64,000 bases of DNA, from contig NW_025336481.1 of assembly GCF_004798865.1 (NCBI RefSeq), positions 32,710,299-32,774,298 of the forward strand, written 5' to 3'. A program made the position numbers and the translations under genes. This document shows positions 11,791 through 26,100 of the stretch, piece after piece. The notes below the pieces were generated by a model. The model saw only the letters and a list, made by a program, of their open reading frames with translations, had not been told where the DNA came from and did not search any database. Origin of the DNA: Varanus komodoensis. Lineage: Eukaryota > Chordata > Lepidosauria > Squamata > Varanidae. How positions within the stretch are numbered: the first letter of the stretch is position 1; every line of letters begins with the position of its first letter.

Positions 11791-13644
11791 CCTTTAGTAA
11801 AACAGAACCTTCAACCAGTTGTTCTGAATCAGATTTCTTCTCAACTTGAAGAGGAACCAACAAACAGCGAGTGAAGTTGAAGAGGCTATAATGACTCCAG
11901 CAAAAGAGTTTTGAACTGCTGATGTAAGATATAGCAGCTCTTTTGGGATATTTCCTAAAGCAGTTCTTTTTTTTTTCAGATGTATATTTCTACTGCACAT
12001 GAAATTGACATGGATTAGTTTTAGTACTGTTTACTAAATATATTTTGTGTACTCAGTGAAGGAGAATGTGTGCTGTGAGGGGTGTGTAAAATTAGTCAAA
12101 TCAGATACTATTATTCAAAACACTGGAAATTCTTCTGGAAATTTTCCTATTTTACACATTACTTGCCATTTAATGATAGCCTCAACCAAATAACCTTCCC
12201 AGTATAAAAACAAACTTCCAGCAAATGCAGAAATTGTGGTAGAATCACTGCTAACAGTGAGCCTACCCATGGCAATTTGTTATAGAATTTCTCTTTTCCA
12301 GGAGAAATTCAGTAAAATAGCCCCCCCACCCCCAGTTTTGCTGTCCATTAATAAGGCAAAAAAAATTCAAGGGGCAATTTGTGTAGAGTTATTGCAGCTG
12401 CAGTATCTATCTAGACATTATGTTTTGCTCTCAATGAACTTGCTACCTTTTCCTTACAGTGTAGATATCACCTTGAGTCTTGTTCCTTTTCACCCATGGT
12501 ATACTAAGAACAGTCTGTGTATATGCCCACAACCACTCTTTTTTTGGGGGGGGGGGGCGGGGAGGTATCAGTCCCTGCCTATACTATGATACTCATGCAC
12601 AATCAGCAGATGTTATGGGAACTGGTAACATTTAAGGCCAATTGATTTTTAAAAAAGAGATTTTTAAATCACAACATGCATAGTCTCCAAATTACATTAG
12701 ATGATGCAATTACTGAATGTGCATACTATTCAAGTGAAGAACATACATCAAGACAAAATGCAAAATTCCTTGCTGTTCCCTCTATTTTCCACTTAAAGAC
12801 TAGGCTCAGACACTGAACAATATGCGAATATGTTATCAGTGCTGTTTGTTTTTGTAGCTTGTAGATGACTTAAACAGAAAAAACTGCCAAAACATTCTCC
12901 ATTTAATTCATACTGAACCCCTGTGGAACACTCAAGTGCCCCCTATGTCCTTAGCTTTCTCTGCTATTAGTTTCCAATTCCATAAAGCAAATTTGGAAAA
13001 GCACAGAGTGAAGTAGCAAACCAGCAGCTGACATGACTACAGACTGCGATTTTCATGAGCTAAATCAAATACTAGGGAGAAGGGTTGACTTACTTTATTA
13101 TCAAGGTTTTTTTAACTGGAAGAAATTGTTTCCAACTCCATCCCAGTAAATTCACCCCATAATTTTCTAACTTCAGTTGAAATAATTCTTAGACTCAAAT
13201 ATCGTTCAAGAAATTTATGAGCTACCACCAGATGTCACCACAGAAGCTGGTATTTAAACTGGTGGAAGAGCTGAGATACTATGAAAGCAAGTAGTAGATT
13301 TTAAAAGCAGAAATTTATAACCTGTATGCATTTGTCATCCAGACTTATCAGTCGCTCTTCAAACAAAAAGGGCTGTTTTGTTGCAACCCCCCCTTAATGC
13401 CTATAAAACACAGTATATCCATGTTATAAAATTTAAAAACAAATTTCCATTTTATATTTTCCAACTACTTCAGCTTAATAGCAGCACATTATTCAGCAAC
13501 AATTTTCTTTACACATGCATTTACAATCACGCATCATTACTGTATCATTGATACAGCATTATGCTGCCAGATTTTATTCCTGCTGATGCTAAGCATAGAA
13601 AGTCTACAGTAATCATGAAAGTATTGTAAAACGACCAGAGTTCT

Positions 13645-13690
13645 AGGAGCTCACTGAACTCAGTGGGGTTTGTATGAAGTAGTATCAAGG
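13645..13690. repeat. Short palindromic squamate repeat (half copy)
   Basis: CTCACTGAACTCAGTGGGGTT followed by TGTATGAAGTAGT resembles one arm plus the centre of the repeat described for 55,712-55,838, with the centre ACTGAACTCAGTGGGG well kept. Confidence 0.5.
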
Positions 13691-15837
13691 AACTATGTTA
13701 CAGCTGTTTCTCTCAGCAGTCCAGTGGGGAAATGAGTACTTTAATTCTACTGCTGCCACTCTTTTGATCCACAGAGCCTCAGCCCGTGTACAATCATAAC
13801 CCATTTGCTGCAGGGGATACAGATGTCTTCAAGATGAAGAAACTAACATTTTCGCACTAAGAAAAGGTATGTTTCTCCCAGATAGCACATTGGTTGATAA
13901 GTTGATTGCAATCCTGGATGAGGCTATGCGAGTACCAGAGGCATCTAATGGACAGAACACGATTAGTGACACAGCTGTCTTTCACCAGACCCACCCTGAG
14001 ATGCCTACGCCATGTTGTAACTCAATGCTTAGCTGGCCCAGATAGTTCCTACCAGAAACTGAAATCGGATAATCTCAAATAGTCATGTAAAATTCCTCAC
14101 CAAGTTTGCATGCATATATGTAAGCAGTCATGCCCTGATCCTATGCAGCAGGGCAGAAAACATTCACTGGGAAAGAAACAGGAAATCAAATGTCTTCAAT
14201 ATTTCACATACATACTACAGCTGGCTGGGACAGCAGAAATTATACCAAGAAGAGGCATTTCCACACCTTTCTCTCTGTATCTAGGCATCAGTGAACATCA
14301 TCTGGGGCAAAGAGTGGGGAAGATGAATGCATGCTGGGATCTGCTACAGTCCACCAACCCTGTCTGAGGCAGAAATGTTGCAGAATCCTGTTAGGCTTAA
14401 ACATAATGAAACTCCAAGCAACAGGCATCCCTACCTACATCCTGTGCATTGCTAAGTACAGACTCTTACTATTGCCTTTGAATCTGAATATCCTTTGAAG
14501 ACACCGTGAACCCACTGTGTAAGCACAGAGGCACAACAAGCACACCAATCTGTATTTGCAAGATTCAGGGTACACTCATACACACACTTATCTAGAATAG
14601 TCCAATTGAATGTTGTAGGCTTTATTGCTGTGTAGGCCTGCATGGGATTGTAGTTGGAAGCACAGAATAATCACTCATCCTTTCTCTGTTTACCACAGAT
14701 TCTTTATTTTTTACCACAACAGCTCCTTGCTCATGGAATGCAGACTGCCTTAGTTGCATACCACTAACAGAAATTATAATATTCTGTGCCAATATGGCAA
14801 AATTAACCCATATCGTAAAAGTTTGAGTTGGTGTGCAAAAATCACACACAATCTGCTGCAAATAAGACAAATGACACATTTGTCATGAGCCAGGGACTGC
14901 CAAATTAACCAGCCACTACAAGGAAGTGGAATCTGTTCATTTGTCCTCAGCTGGTTATCTATATCAAGCCAATTCCACATTCTCTGAGCTGATTATCTCA
15001 AAATGTGGCCAGCTAATGTTAAAATGGCTATTTTCCCAAGTCTTTTTAAGTGGGTAGACACAGAGTGTAATTAAATCCTCTTGTTGCATTTTGCAGATGC
15101 CACCAACATTACAGTCAAAGGCGGGAATGTTATAATGTGATTTTTGTTTAACCAATCATTTCATTAATAGGGGGCAATGAGAGTCCTGCAGAATTTTTTT
15201 TCTTGGCATAGTCTTTAAGACTAGCACCAGCTTTCCCCAGTATGGTACACTACTCTATAGCTCGCACAATCTCCATGGGATTGGACATGGTAGAATCCCA
15301 TACCTGGGCCTGAGTCTTTATTTGGGGCACTGTTCCAAATTACATAAATGCCTAAATTAGTAACATCAAGAACAAGACATGCTGATTCATTAAATCCAAA
15401 CTGTTAAATAATTTTTTGAGCAATAATTATGTGACACTCGGGCAAATTTTACATTTACTTGCTCCATTTACAATCAGGACTGATGGAAATTTCTACAAAT
15501 TTTAGCCAAAGATTAATAAGGTATGGCCAAATGTGTATGATGCCTACTTTAAAACTACCTAATAGCCAGGGAATTGTTTTAATACAACTGCAAGGTCTCT
15601 CCAATTTTCATCCTGTGACCACAAAACTTTTTAAATAAGTTTGTGAAAACTGAGGTTCTTGTGCGGTAGTGTCTGTAAAACTCTATGTAGGGTTTAAAAT
15701 TGCCATTAAAAACCAACTGGAGGAGTTATTTCCTTCACAAATGCTTCTATTGTTTATCAACAAAAGCTTTAGAAAATCTGGTGGCCTTTGTAAGGAGACC
15801 AGGCAACAGATACAGAGAACCAGCATATAGCTTCGGT

Positions 15838-15990
15838 GTAGCCTGTAGTGCCTGATCCTGCCTAATCTTGGAGGCTAAGAAGAGTTGGACCTAGCTGAAA
15901 TCTGGATAGGTGGCTTAAATGTTGTGAACTGTCCAGAGAGATTTTGCTATGAGGGGAATACAAACGTAATGCAACAGTAGTAGTAGGAGT
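15838..15990 (+). mobile_element. 5S rRNA-derived SINE (or 5S pseudogene) with LINE-like tail
   Basis: Bases 15,848-15,915 read GCCTGATCCTGCCTAATCTT, then GGAGGCTAAGAAGAGTTGGA and CCTAGC...TCTGGATAGG. This follows vertebrate 5S rRNA (GCCCGATCTCGTCTGATCTCGGAAGCTAAGCAGGGTCGGGCCTGG...TTGGATGGGAGACC) across the internal control region, including an altered box A (AGGCTAAGAAGAG). It is followed by TTGTGAACTGTCCAGAGAG..TTTTGCTATGAGGGGAATAC, which resembles the shared tail of squamate LINEs, and then a TAG-rich end. That join suggests a SINE mobilised by an L2/L3-like LINE rather than a simple pseudogene. Confidence 0.65.
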
Positions 15991-18900
15991 AAGATGACAA
16001 CATGCCTATTTGCAAAATGAGCAGCAAACCATCAGGTGCAGAAACACACAGCTGGAAAAGGGTAGGTAGAATTTCGATGGTATCTAATCATTAGATACCT
16101 TCTCATTTCCAAGTGAACTATCTTAATGTTCCATTTTTGTCTATATGCTTTTGGACCTTCCCTCCCTGAATGTAAACAGCTATTAACTCTCTACAAGACT
16201 TAGCTCACCTTTTTACCAAGCCATTCATTCATGTCCTCTCAGCCTTCTTTTTAAACTAAGCTAAACAGGCCAACTTCCTGGAACCTCTATTCCAGAAACT
16301 TCATTTTCAAAATTATGTTCTTTGTGCTTGCTCCAACTGAACTGCACTTATTCCATTAATGATTACCATGAGAAAACCAGAGCTGACAAAGTCTTCAACC
16401 AAGCAAAGTGAATCATTTGTCCACCTTCTCTCTTGCTAAGAAAATAACAAAAGGCTAACCAAATACTCCTTCAATGCATGAGGTGTTTATATATCCAACT
16501 CAGGCACATCACTTTAGTATACCGCAAAAAAAGAACATTTAACTGAAACATGCTTAGATATTTTTCTGTTTCCCTAGAACCTCTGCACCACCCCATTATT
16601 GTTGTTGTTTTTAAATTATAAAACATACAAAAATGAGTAATTGTTAACTTCCCTTCTCACAGCATCATGTTTCCCATCCAAGTGGGAGCGGGGCTTTATT
16701 AACTGCTGCTGTTAACCCTTTACCGAAGATCTTGCACAGCACAGCTTATTTGGCCCTAGTGTAGTGGGCACTGCAAGGATTCAACACTGCATAGATAACA
16801 GGTGTGTGACCTCTCCCTGGCCTCTGAATTCTCCCTGGGAAACATTCTCTAGTTATTTTCAGTCCAGACACACAAGTGCCTGGAATACCTATGTCAACAC
16901 TAGAAGTGAAGTCTGATGAGGCAAAAGCCACATCAGAAATGTGCATGACAGAACAGGTAGGCAAAAGTTGGTTCCTCTTGTCCACTGGTCCACTCCCAGT
17001 ACTGAATTCAAAGTACTGCAGTCAAACTTTTTTTTTAATCCACCAGAATGTAAAGGTTATATTTATAGCTTTGAACAGACTAGATCTCAGCGTGGTCCTT
17101 CTATCAAGGCAAAAGAAGGAAGCAGAAGTGACAGCTTAAGTTTCTATAGTTTTTTCTTCTATATGCCTAAATTTGCATAGTTATTTCTTGGTGGACTGGG
17201 ATAATGAAGAACCACAGTGAAGAACCTTCCCTCAAGCAAGCAAAGCAAGTCTGAGACATCCTTTCAGAAGAATAGTGATGCTGCAAAAGAAGGAGAAGAT
17301 GCTGCAACTTTCCACTCCTCCTCAGACCCAACAGAAGCCCAGCGTTTGTATTTTTCTGTACTCTTTAAGGACAACCACAGAATCATAGCAAACTTCCACT
17401 TCCTAGCTCCAGCTGCAAACTGAGAGAAAAGGCAGCCACACAGGAGCTTGCCTTTGTGCCAAATGGGGATTCTGAGGTTGGACTGCCACTCAGGCACAGG
17501 GACAGAAAGCCAGTGGACCTCCACCTCCACTCATCCACGCTGGAGAGGGCAGCACAGGTAGAGAGGCTTATCTCTGCATTTTCTGAGCAGCTGGAGTGCC
17601 AACTGCCTGGCTGGCACAAGAGGAGCTGGCTTGCTTCTGCCAGCCTTCACTGGCTCCGCATTGAAACAGATGGCACAAGCTGGCTTGTTCCTGTCCTACT
17701 GCTGCATTCCAGAGATGCAGTGTCAGGTCAGAGATATGATCCTGACCTTGGGGAAGGGATATTTCCTGTTAACAGCAGCCCACAAATGCCCCCACCACTG
17801 GTTTTACAAGGTTTGCTCTGGCAAGCGCATGAAATTAGAGGAAAGGCTTGCTGCTCTTCCATATCTGGAGAAACATCGGGACTCTTCCTGATGTCAGGTT
17901 GGTTTCAGTAGCAAGGATTCTCTGGCGTACTTCAAGGAGCCCCAGAGACATGAGAAAAAACAGGAAACTTCTTGCTGAGTGACTGAGGCTCACAGCAGTG
18001 GGAATGAGCTCTTATCAGTGTCCTTGGTTGTAGAAGAGAACAGGGTCCAGCATTCTGTGTTGTGCTGGGCCTCAGGCTCAGGACAATGCCAAAAGTTCCT
18101 GCCTGCTTCCTCTGGCAGGTCCAATTTTGGCTGCCTACCAAGGTCAGCTATGGTCTGCAAATTCCTGCCTGACAACCACATATTTTGCATTGTCTAACAA
18201 GACCTTAATTTTCATCCCGAATTGTAACACAACAAAACATGATATAGTCAAAATGAATACTTCTGCAGAACATGGTATATGCAAAACAGCTGATAACCAG
18301 CTTTAACCACAAGAATAGGAAATCTGCTTGACTCAACCTGTACCACTGAGTACAGCCCCTATACAAAATGACAGCAGTACCTCCTTGATACAGCTACCCA
18401 CAATATTTAAGGTTCATCAAAAAACAATTTGCAAAGCATTAAACAATTCACTGGTGATTACAGAAGCAAAGGGTGCCCAGTGGGTGAATAAAATACTGCT
18501 GCAAATTCTCTCTATAAATACACTTGCAGAGCATAATTTGCATTGTTTATGAATGGCATCAAAGCAACAGAAATAGGTGTTTAATAAATACAGGGGCAGT
18601 CCTGAAAGAGATTAATTAGTCCATGCTACAACCAACTATGCCTGTTTTAAAAAGATAACAGATAGTGACCCAAAACTGAAACTGAAGTGTCCCAATGGAG
18701 AGATGGTACCATTTTTCCTCTACCTAAATTAAGCATACAATCCAAAGTAATTACTGAAAGAAAAGTAGGTTTATTAATTTGCTAAAGGCTGACACAGCTT
18801 TTTGAATGCCAATTCTATCCCATTAACCAACTGTAAAACTCTCAACTCCCATGGATAATCCTCCTTAAGTGTGCTGATCCATGAAAACTCTCATTAATAA

Positions 18901-20632
18901 TATTAATGACTCTGTAATGGAAATCAAAACCTGCAATCATTTTTCAGTAAAGCATGGAAATGCAGTTTAACAGACCATGTTCTCAGAGTGACATCTGAAA
19001 CAAAGCAAAAAAATATCCTGGTCTTCTAGACTTGGTTGCTCAGAATTTGATTACAAGTCTAATTAATCTGAATTACAATGAGTTAAGCAATTCTTTAAAA
19101 ATCTTAGTCAGATGTTTGGTGCTGCAAGAGTATGGCAAGCAATGGGTAGGTACACACTTTAGTGAAACTTTGATCCCTGGATATATATTAAACACCAATT
19201 TACTTCAGATTTAATTTGAAGAAGTCATTTTTTTTCTTCCTTGGGAGTGTCTATTTCTTCTTAAAATTATATCAGAAGAATATATTTATATGTAAATGTA
19301 TCTGGCCAACCTTACTTCACAAAACTAAGAAACTAGTGTACAAGTTTAAAGGATTTTTGCATAGAAATAGGCAACACCTGCCCAGCAACTGCATGTGTCA
19401 CCACTACACCCTCCAATTTATTACTTTTTAAACCAAAAGTAGCACGCCATGGCAGCTTCAGAAGGCTACTATGTAGCTACTGAGAAAGCTACAAGTGCTT
19501 GCAATCAAATATATTTAACACTTATAGTACAACAGAACACAGCAGAGATGCTTGCGGCTGAATGACATGGAAGGGAGACAAACAGCTAAAGCATCTTGTT
19601 CCAGAGAAAATATTTGCAAAATATTCTTCTCTTACAAACTCTGAGCACACATATGCTCAGATATAATGGCATAATGCTATACTATAATGCTGTCAAGGCA
19701 TGACTAGATAGAATTTTCCTGTGTAGCAGGATTCTGAGAGGAGGTGTTTTGTTTATTTTGAAACAAAGGCCTTACAACTGCCCCTTTTACAAAGATGGAA
19801 TCATACCTTGCAGTAAAGAGGCTTTCTTCACTGCCTTTACCCTCTCAGCCAGACCCCACTGGCTGCCTTTCTAAGCCAGGAAGGGCAAGGAGCCAGCGCA
19901 CATGGGATAGGCTTTGTTCCTCCAATGATCCTGTTCACATCATTGGGCTCTACAAATGGGCAAGTGCTCACTGTAACTAGACAAATAGGCACCAAAGTTA
20001 CATTCCACTGAACCTCTATCAACCATGCCATCTAGATGTGATACAATTTTTTTTTCTGTGAAACGCTTCATCAATTGAACACAGCAAGCTATCGAGTATT
20101 TCACTTTCCTGCTTGTAGGCCAGAGTCCTACAGGCCTAGATTAAAAAAGCTTAACTGGGCAAGAAATTCCCATTTATTACCTGCTGTTACAAATGCTGGA
20201 TTCCTCATTGCTAATGTTTGTGCAAGAGCTTCAGGGTTAACAGTGTCTCAGTTAATAGGAATCCCCAAAACTTACTTTGGAGAACCTGCAAAGCATAAAG
20301 TACCCCCCACCCCCTCACAAGGTCTGACACTTCCAGCTTGCTCTAACCACATTTTCATTAATATCTAAATCAGGCAACTACACCATCCCTCAAACTTGGT
20401 TTGCAAACATACTTCAAAATGTGTTTCAAAAGGGAGATGTGTTTGCTTGTGGCTCACACATGGTGTGGAGGATCAGAACATCCTGACTGGGGCTGTGTGT
20501 GTACACATCTGTATGCTTACATAACAAGTTCTAGAGACACCAAAGAATTACCACACAACTTCAAACTCCTGAGTAAAAATAATAGTACAAGCTGCAGTAC
20601 ATCCTTACAAACAAAATATAATATTTAATTAT

Positions 20633-20652
20633 TTTTCTTTCTTTCTTTCTTA
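20633..20652. repeat. TTTC microsatellite
   Basis: Short run of about five TTTC units in an AT-rich part of intron 2. Confidence 0.8.
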
Positions 20653-20924
20653 AACTCTGAAGAGTTTCTTTAGTCAAAGATCATGACCATGGCCTGAAGA
20701 TTCTGGTTCGCATAGCATCCCTTTTGTAAGCTAAAATCTCTGTGCCTACCCATATACAACACTGAAATAATGATGAACTATAATAAGGTTGTTTTAAGTA
20801 TTTTTGAAATAATTCCTATGAACTGCTTAGCGCACTTATGACAATATGAATTATTTTTAGAAGAGTTCTCATGGGACTATTCTGATACTCCAAAATCAGC
20901 ACAAATACATGTTTTGCATGAAAT

Positions 20925-21370
20925 GCATAGGCTGCCAATCTGATTTTGAACACAATTCAAGGTGCCAGTGGCTTAACCTATGAAGATCTGAAAAGACTAT
21001 GTCCCCCATATGAAGCTGCCCATAGTTTAAAATCTTCTTTGGATGCCCTTTTGCATGTTCTGCCACCAAGAGAGTCTAAGTTGCTCGGCCTACTCTCTGG
21101 CAGCACACCATATGGGGAAGCCCTTCCCAAGCAAGATCAGACTAGCCCCTTCTTTATTCAATGTTAGACAGGCTGTTCAACTGTATTTGTTCTATGCGGC
21201 TGCTTAGAATTTTAACCTGGAAACCTGTACTATTTTAGCCCCTCTGACACTCCCGACAGGCTAAAGGATTGCGTCACATTTCACCTTTAAGATTTTCTCC
21301 TGTTCTTAATTCCGCTGTGGATGATGTTGCAAAGTTTTGATAATGTTTTTAAATCATTCAGCAACTCCTA
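20925..21370 (+). mobile_element. L2/L3-like LINE 3' fragment, RT C-terminal segment
   Basis: Starts with AGGCTGCCAATCTGATTTTG, matching LHWLPIxFRVQFKVL, and continues with the frame TYEDLKRLCPPYEAAHSLKS and LLHVLPPRESKLLGLLSGST, then ALPKQDQTSPFFIQ. This is the C-terminal LINE block (..LCPPYEPARSLRSSDALLHVPPPRESKL..RAFSVAAPRLWNALP..) with the RAFSVAAPxLW part replaced or shifted. A degraded 3' region follows. It is the least decayed LINE frame in intron 2 but truncated at its 5' end. Confidence 0.68.
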
Positions 21371-21454
21371 AATTTATAAATAAGGGATCAGTGTCCATCA
21401 GCAGCTCCACCTCCTGTTCTGTACTTTCCTTGACATCAGCTACCAAAGATTAAG

Positions 21455-21592
21455 TCCCGCTGCCTTCAATGGAACTCAATCAGTAACTGGCAGTGCCATT
21501 CTACACATGCATGTCCAATCAACCGTGAACCCCACTGATATCCATAGGACTTATATCCAGGTAAATACATACAGGACTGAACCCAGGCTTGC
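21455..21592. repeat. Short palindromic squamate repeat, two diverged pieces
   Basis: GTCCCGCTGCCTTCAATGGAA and, about 70 bases on, CCCACTGATATCCATAGGACTTATATCC both match the core of the repeat seen near the FAT1 promoter. The flank TGCCATTCTACACATGCATG fits its TGCAATCCTATGCA end. Confidence 0.45.
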
Positions 21593-23104
21593 TATCTTAT
21601 GCACACCTGTCAGTACATTGGGCAAGCCAAGTTCCAGTGCACCTCCTCCTTCCACAAGTCTACCTTCTCACCAATATTGTTACCATCTCTGTTCTCTTAC
21701 TTATCACAGTTGCTTATTAGGTAGAGAAGTAAAGCAAACAGGGGAATCTCTGTTGCCTCAGCACCATCACTGCTGTCCGGGCCAGAGGTAAGTGAACAAG
21801 CAAGCCACATGATAAAGAGGAGGAACACTGCTGAAGAGCCCATCAGTGGGGCCCTACTGGGATATGGGCCTTTGGTAGGTCTCCCTGACACTGGTCCTGA
21901 GGAACGGTGAAACAGACCATTTGACTTGAACTCGGGAGTCCTGTTTTCAAGTGCCGTCTCAGCTCTGAAACTGACTGCCTGACCTTGGACCAGTTCCAAT
22001 CTCAACCCAACCTGTGTCAAAGGACTAATAAAATAAAGGGTAACCCATCATGGCATATACCATACCAGGACTGCTGAAGGAAAGCAAGACAAAATAGACT
22101 GGGAAACAAATATTCTAGGTGTGGCATCATATCCCTGAAGCCTGTTTTCCTTTTACGTTCCAATTAAAGTTCCAATTTATTTTTCATTTGTAACACAAAC
22201 ACATATAGCCAGTTGTGAACATAAACTATCTGTGATCATGATGCATAATTATTTTTCCAGATAGAAATTAAGATAGATGTGCCAAATTTGTTTACAGCAT
22301 TCATATGGCTCAAGATAAACTGCAGAGCACAATTTCCCACAGTTCCATTTATTTGCTATCCTCTAATAATGAGTTGGCAGGTTCTAAAAGAAAACAGATA
22401 CAAAAAGGAGGTGCCCAGTTGCAAAAAGAACTATTTCAAAAAGCAGCTGCTCTACCTTTGAAACCCACTGCACAGCCCTGATGTGCAAGATTCGCCAGCC
22501 TGACTAACGGTCAACTCTTCTCTTCCCCTCGCCAACTTTCCATGCTCTGCTGTGCTCACCACAGAAGGTCCATTTCCCAGGACACACAACAGAAGAGATA
22601 TTTGGGAATCCTTATGGAAAGTAAGTCTCATTCCGCCTGCCACCGAAGCTTCTTGGCAGCAGGACCTCGACATCTTAACCCCTGAGCCACCAAAGCAGCT
22701 CTCAGGCTCACTGAGTTTGGGGTATTGCAATTTTAACCCAGAACAAGCTGATCTGCTATGCTGTCCACTCTCCCCCTGCCCCCCGCCCATGTTGCAGTCC
22801 CAGTCTGGAGTGGGGGTAACCTTGCAATGCATTTTGCCAGTCATTAAACTTGAATGGATCACTTTGGGACAATATACAGTGAAGGCATTCCCCAGTGCTC
22901 TACTCTGGACCAGAATTGCAACAGTCCCATATTCCCCATGCTGGGATCAAGGTGGAACAGCTGTGCTTACTCTGGAAATTTTACAGTAGTGGGTGCTTTC
23001 TCCCCAGAAACATGCTACCTTAATCCTTTTGGTTCCTGTGATGCCCACTGCATAAGCCACAGTGGTGGTGTGGTCAGAGCAGCCATCCACCTCCTTGTGC
23101 CCTG

Positions 23105-23165
23105 TCCTCATGGCTTAGACTACAACTACCATAATCCCCGACCAGCATGGCCTGATCAGGAGGCA
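23105..23165. repeat. Fragment of palindromic CTACAACTMCCATMAT repeat
   Basis: GACTACAACTACCATAATCC followed by GACCAGCATGGCCTGATCAGG resembles one arm and centre of the MITE at 47,632-47,763 (GGACTACAACTCCCATCATCC..CCATGCTGGCTGGGG). Only one arm is visible. Confidence 0.45.
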
Positions 23166-26100
23166 TGCCCAGATCAGTGACTGGTGTCGAAACACAAAGA
23201 AGTGTGCCTCCACAATCAATTCATAAAAATTCCTGCCTCTGTCTTGTGGGAAACACTGGTCTGAATGCACTGTAAGATCTATCTGGGTGGCTCCTGGTTC
23301 CATGTAGGTATCTCTGTGTCAACAGTGAACTGCGGGAAGTGAGCAATCCCATGCCACAGCTAGTTACAGCCACAGTTCTTGCCTTGAGCAATAGTGCTGC
23401 TTTTAGTAAGCAGAGCTCTCAGACCACTTCAACCTGCGAACTTCCCAAGGGCAAAATTTCTTCCTACTTTCCTCTGAAGCTGCAGCCTTCTCATCCGACT
23501 CAGTCTAGGCAAGCAAAAGCACATGCAAGCCCTTTGTCTCCAGCTTTGCCTGGGAGCATTCAGAAATCCAGATCAACAGAACTGAGTATTCCAGGGTCAT
23601 CCACATTTTTAAAAGCCCAGCAAATGGAACCACGTGATTTTAGTGGTTGTTTCAGATAGGCAAAACCAGTCACTCCTGAGCATTTAAGCTGCAAAGTACA
23701 TCCTGCCACAGAGACAAGGAACAATTCAGCACTTTAAATGTCAGTAGGAAGAAAATAAAAACCTTTCCGTCCTGTAAACCCCCTGAAGCAATTCCTTGCT
23801 GAGGATAGGATGGAGTGACTATCTAGGAGAGTCCCCACCCCCACCCCACACTCACACAACCAGTGAAATATCAGCGTGTACACTATGTAAATAGAGCACC
23901 ATGCCAAATACTGCACTGCAATTAGAAAAGACATACCCACTGTAAGCAATGGTTTTACTTTGGGGGGGGGGGGCAAGATGTTTTGCCCCTTTTTGAAGAT
24001 ACTTTTTGAAGCAGAGGGAGAGTTTATTTTTGTCTGTTCATAAACAAAGTGCAGCTAGACAATGGTATTTGCATAAAATTACTCAGTGGTAATCCAAAAG
24101 TGGGTTCCTGAGTAATTCAGATTTCTCATTTACTGATACTTCTACCAACAGAGAGAAATTGCTATCCTATTATAACTTTCTATAGAACTCCAATATAAAA
24201 AGAAAAATGGTCTAAAGGGGTCCCTGAATTAATTGCTAATGCTTTGTCTTGTTTAATGTTAATCACTACATTCAACAGAAATCTCTAAGCTGGCATGTTG
24301 TAGGGGAACGTGGGCTGGAACACCCTGCCCAGTTAGGGGCACTTAATCCCCCAGAGTGCAACAGTACAAAGTACATACAAGCAGGAACTGGATCAAGACA
24401 ACAGTATGGTAACCAAGCAACAACAACATTATTGCCTTCCCTGTCAATGGTACATGCTCAAATTAATAATGTACTCCCTTATCAAGAAAGAATGTAATAC
24501 ATAAGAAAATATTTTGTTTAGCCAAGTTTTGTGGGTATGACATTTATTCACGCACACACAGCAATAACACTGACATTTTGATCTAAGCTATGTTAGATTT
24601 TAAAACTACAGCTCAAGAATTGTTCTGTACTGTTAAGACACACAGAATAAATGATATAAATTCTTAAAAATCTGAAAGGTCATGCTGAAAATTACAACCT
24701 TCATCAGTGCCTAATCTATTCTAATTTTGGATAGAATTAACATAAGAGGATGCTGCCAATTGTTCTGATTGTCCTTGATGTAATAAGCTATGGATCTTGT
24801 ACCACTTATATTGCCATTCCAAAAGAATTCTAAGAATTATTCAGTGGCATTTTGAAATAGCTGATGCAGATATGTAACACATTTCATCACAGACAAATAA
24901 GACTTGTGTTGTTTATCTGCAAAGGCTTCACAGAACTGCCACTTTCAAGAAATCTGCCTTTTCCATAAGCAAGGCATTTGCATTTCCTGCAAACTGTGGA
25001 GCTGACAATATCTGAATCCTTAAGAAGGCCTTGTTTTCTTTGGTGTGTATCTTCTTATTTAAGAACTGGCTTAGGATCCTTTTTTTGTATTCTCTCTTTA
25101 CATATGAGAGTTTAAAAGAGATCATTTATTCAGTCTGCACTGTACTCTGTGGGTGGCTGGCTAAAAGGAAAGGACACTGTAGAAACAATACACCACAGAC
25201 CTGTTACAAGCTAATAAACTGCTATCACCTGCTTCACTTGTGCATATTTATCAGTTGATGACTTGTAGTGTGAATGAATTAAACAAATTACTAAAGATCT
25301 TTTAACAGATAAAACTTCTGTAATACCCACTAATCTCTTCAAGCACAATAGTATTTTCAGTGGAGTCAGTTCACACATTCAGCTGCCTGACAACAGGTGA
25401 TGTGCATGAATGTGTAATCCAGGTTTCCACCTGCCTAAATCTAAATAAGTCTCCTGGTAAAGGATGGGCTGCTTTGCATATCATGCCAAGCCAGGATTGA
25501 GTGTTACAAACAGAAACTTCTGTGAGGCCCAAGTTATAGATCACATACTCACCTTCCAGTCCTCCTTCTACATGTCTGGAAGAAAAACTCCTGCTGAATC
25601 TAAATCCACTTTTCCACTTGACCTTAAGTATGAGGAATTTGGTTCAGAACAAACTCTAGGCAGTTACTTAACAAGCCAATGAAAATGCTAAATCAAGGAT
25701 CCTGAACATTGTATGGACCACTAGGCACAGTTTGAATTTTGAGAGTGTAGCATGGGCAATCTTGCAAAACAGTTGCCACGGGGGAGGGGGAGTATACACA
25801 TTCACAAAATGTCTGTCATCACTGGTGTGGCTACTCATAAAGCAGCTCCAAAGCAAACTTACAGAATGGAACAAAGAGAAAATCAGAAGCCAAGCATATC
25901 TGATTAAAAAAGATTAATTACACACATATATGCATACATACATTTAAAAAATCAGGTCCAGAAAGCTCAAAGGTGGTTTTAGCATTGCAAATACAATAAG
26001 GAAAGGAATGAATTACATTTACAATGTAAAGGTTTTGGGGGGAGGGGTTGCCAAAGTAACAAAGTCCCACAAAGCACATTTTACTACTAGTTGCAGGTAT

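Noticed and set aside
17456-17911. Plus-strand open frame of 151 codons in a GC-richer part of intron 2
   Set aside because: No recognisable domain or motif, and an 86-codon frame overlaps in another phase. Composition alone explains it.
22452-23180. Overlapping open frames of 106-145 codons on both strands
   Set aside because: They overlap one another in a GC-richer intronic block and show no domain or codon pattern suggesting a gene.
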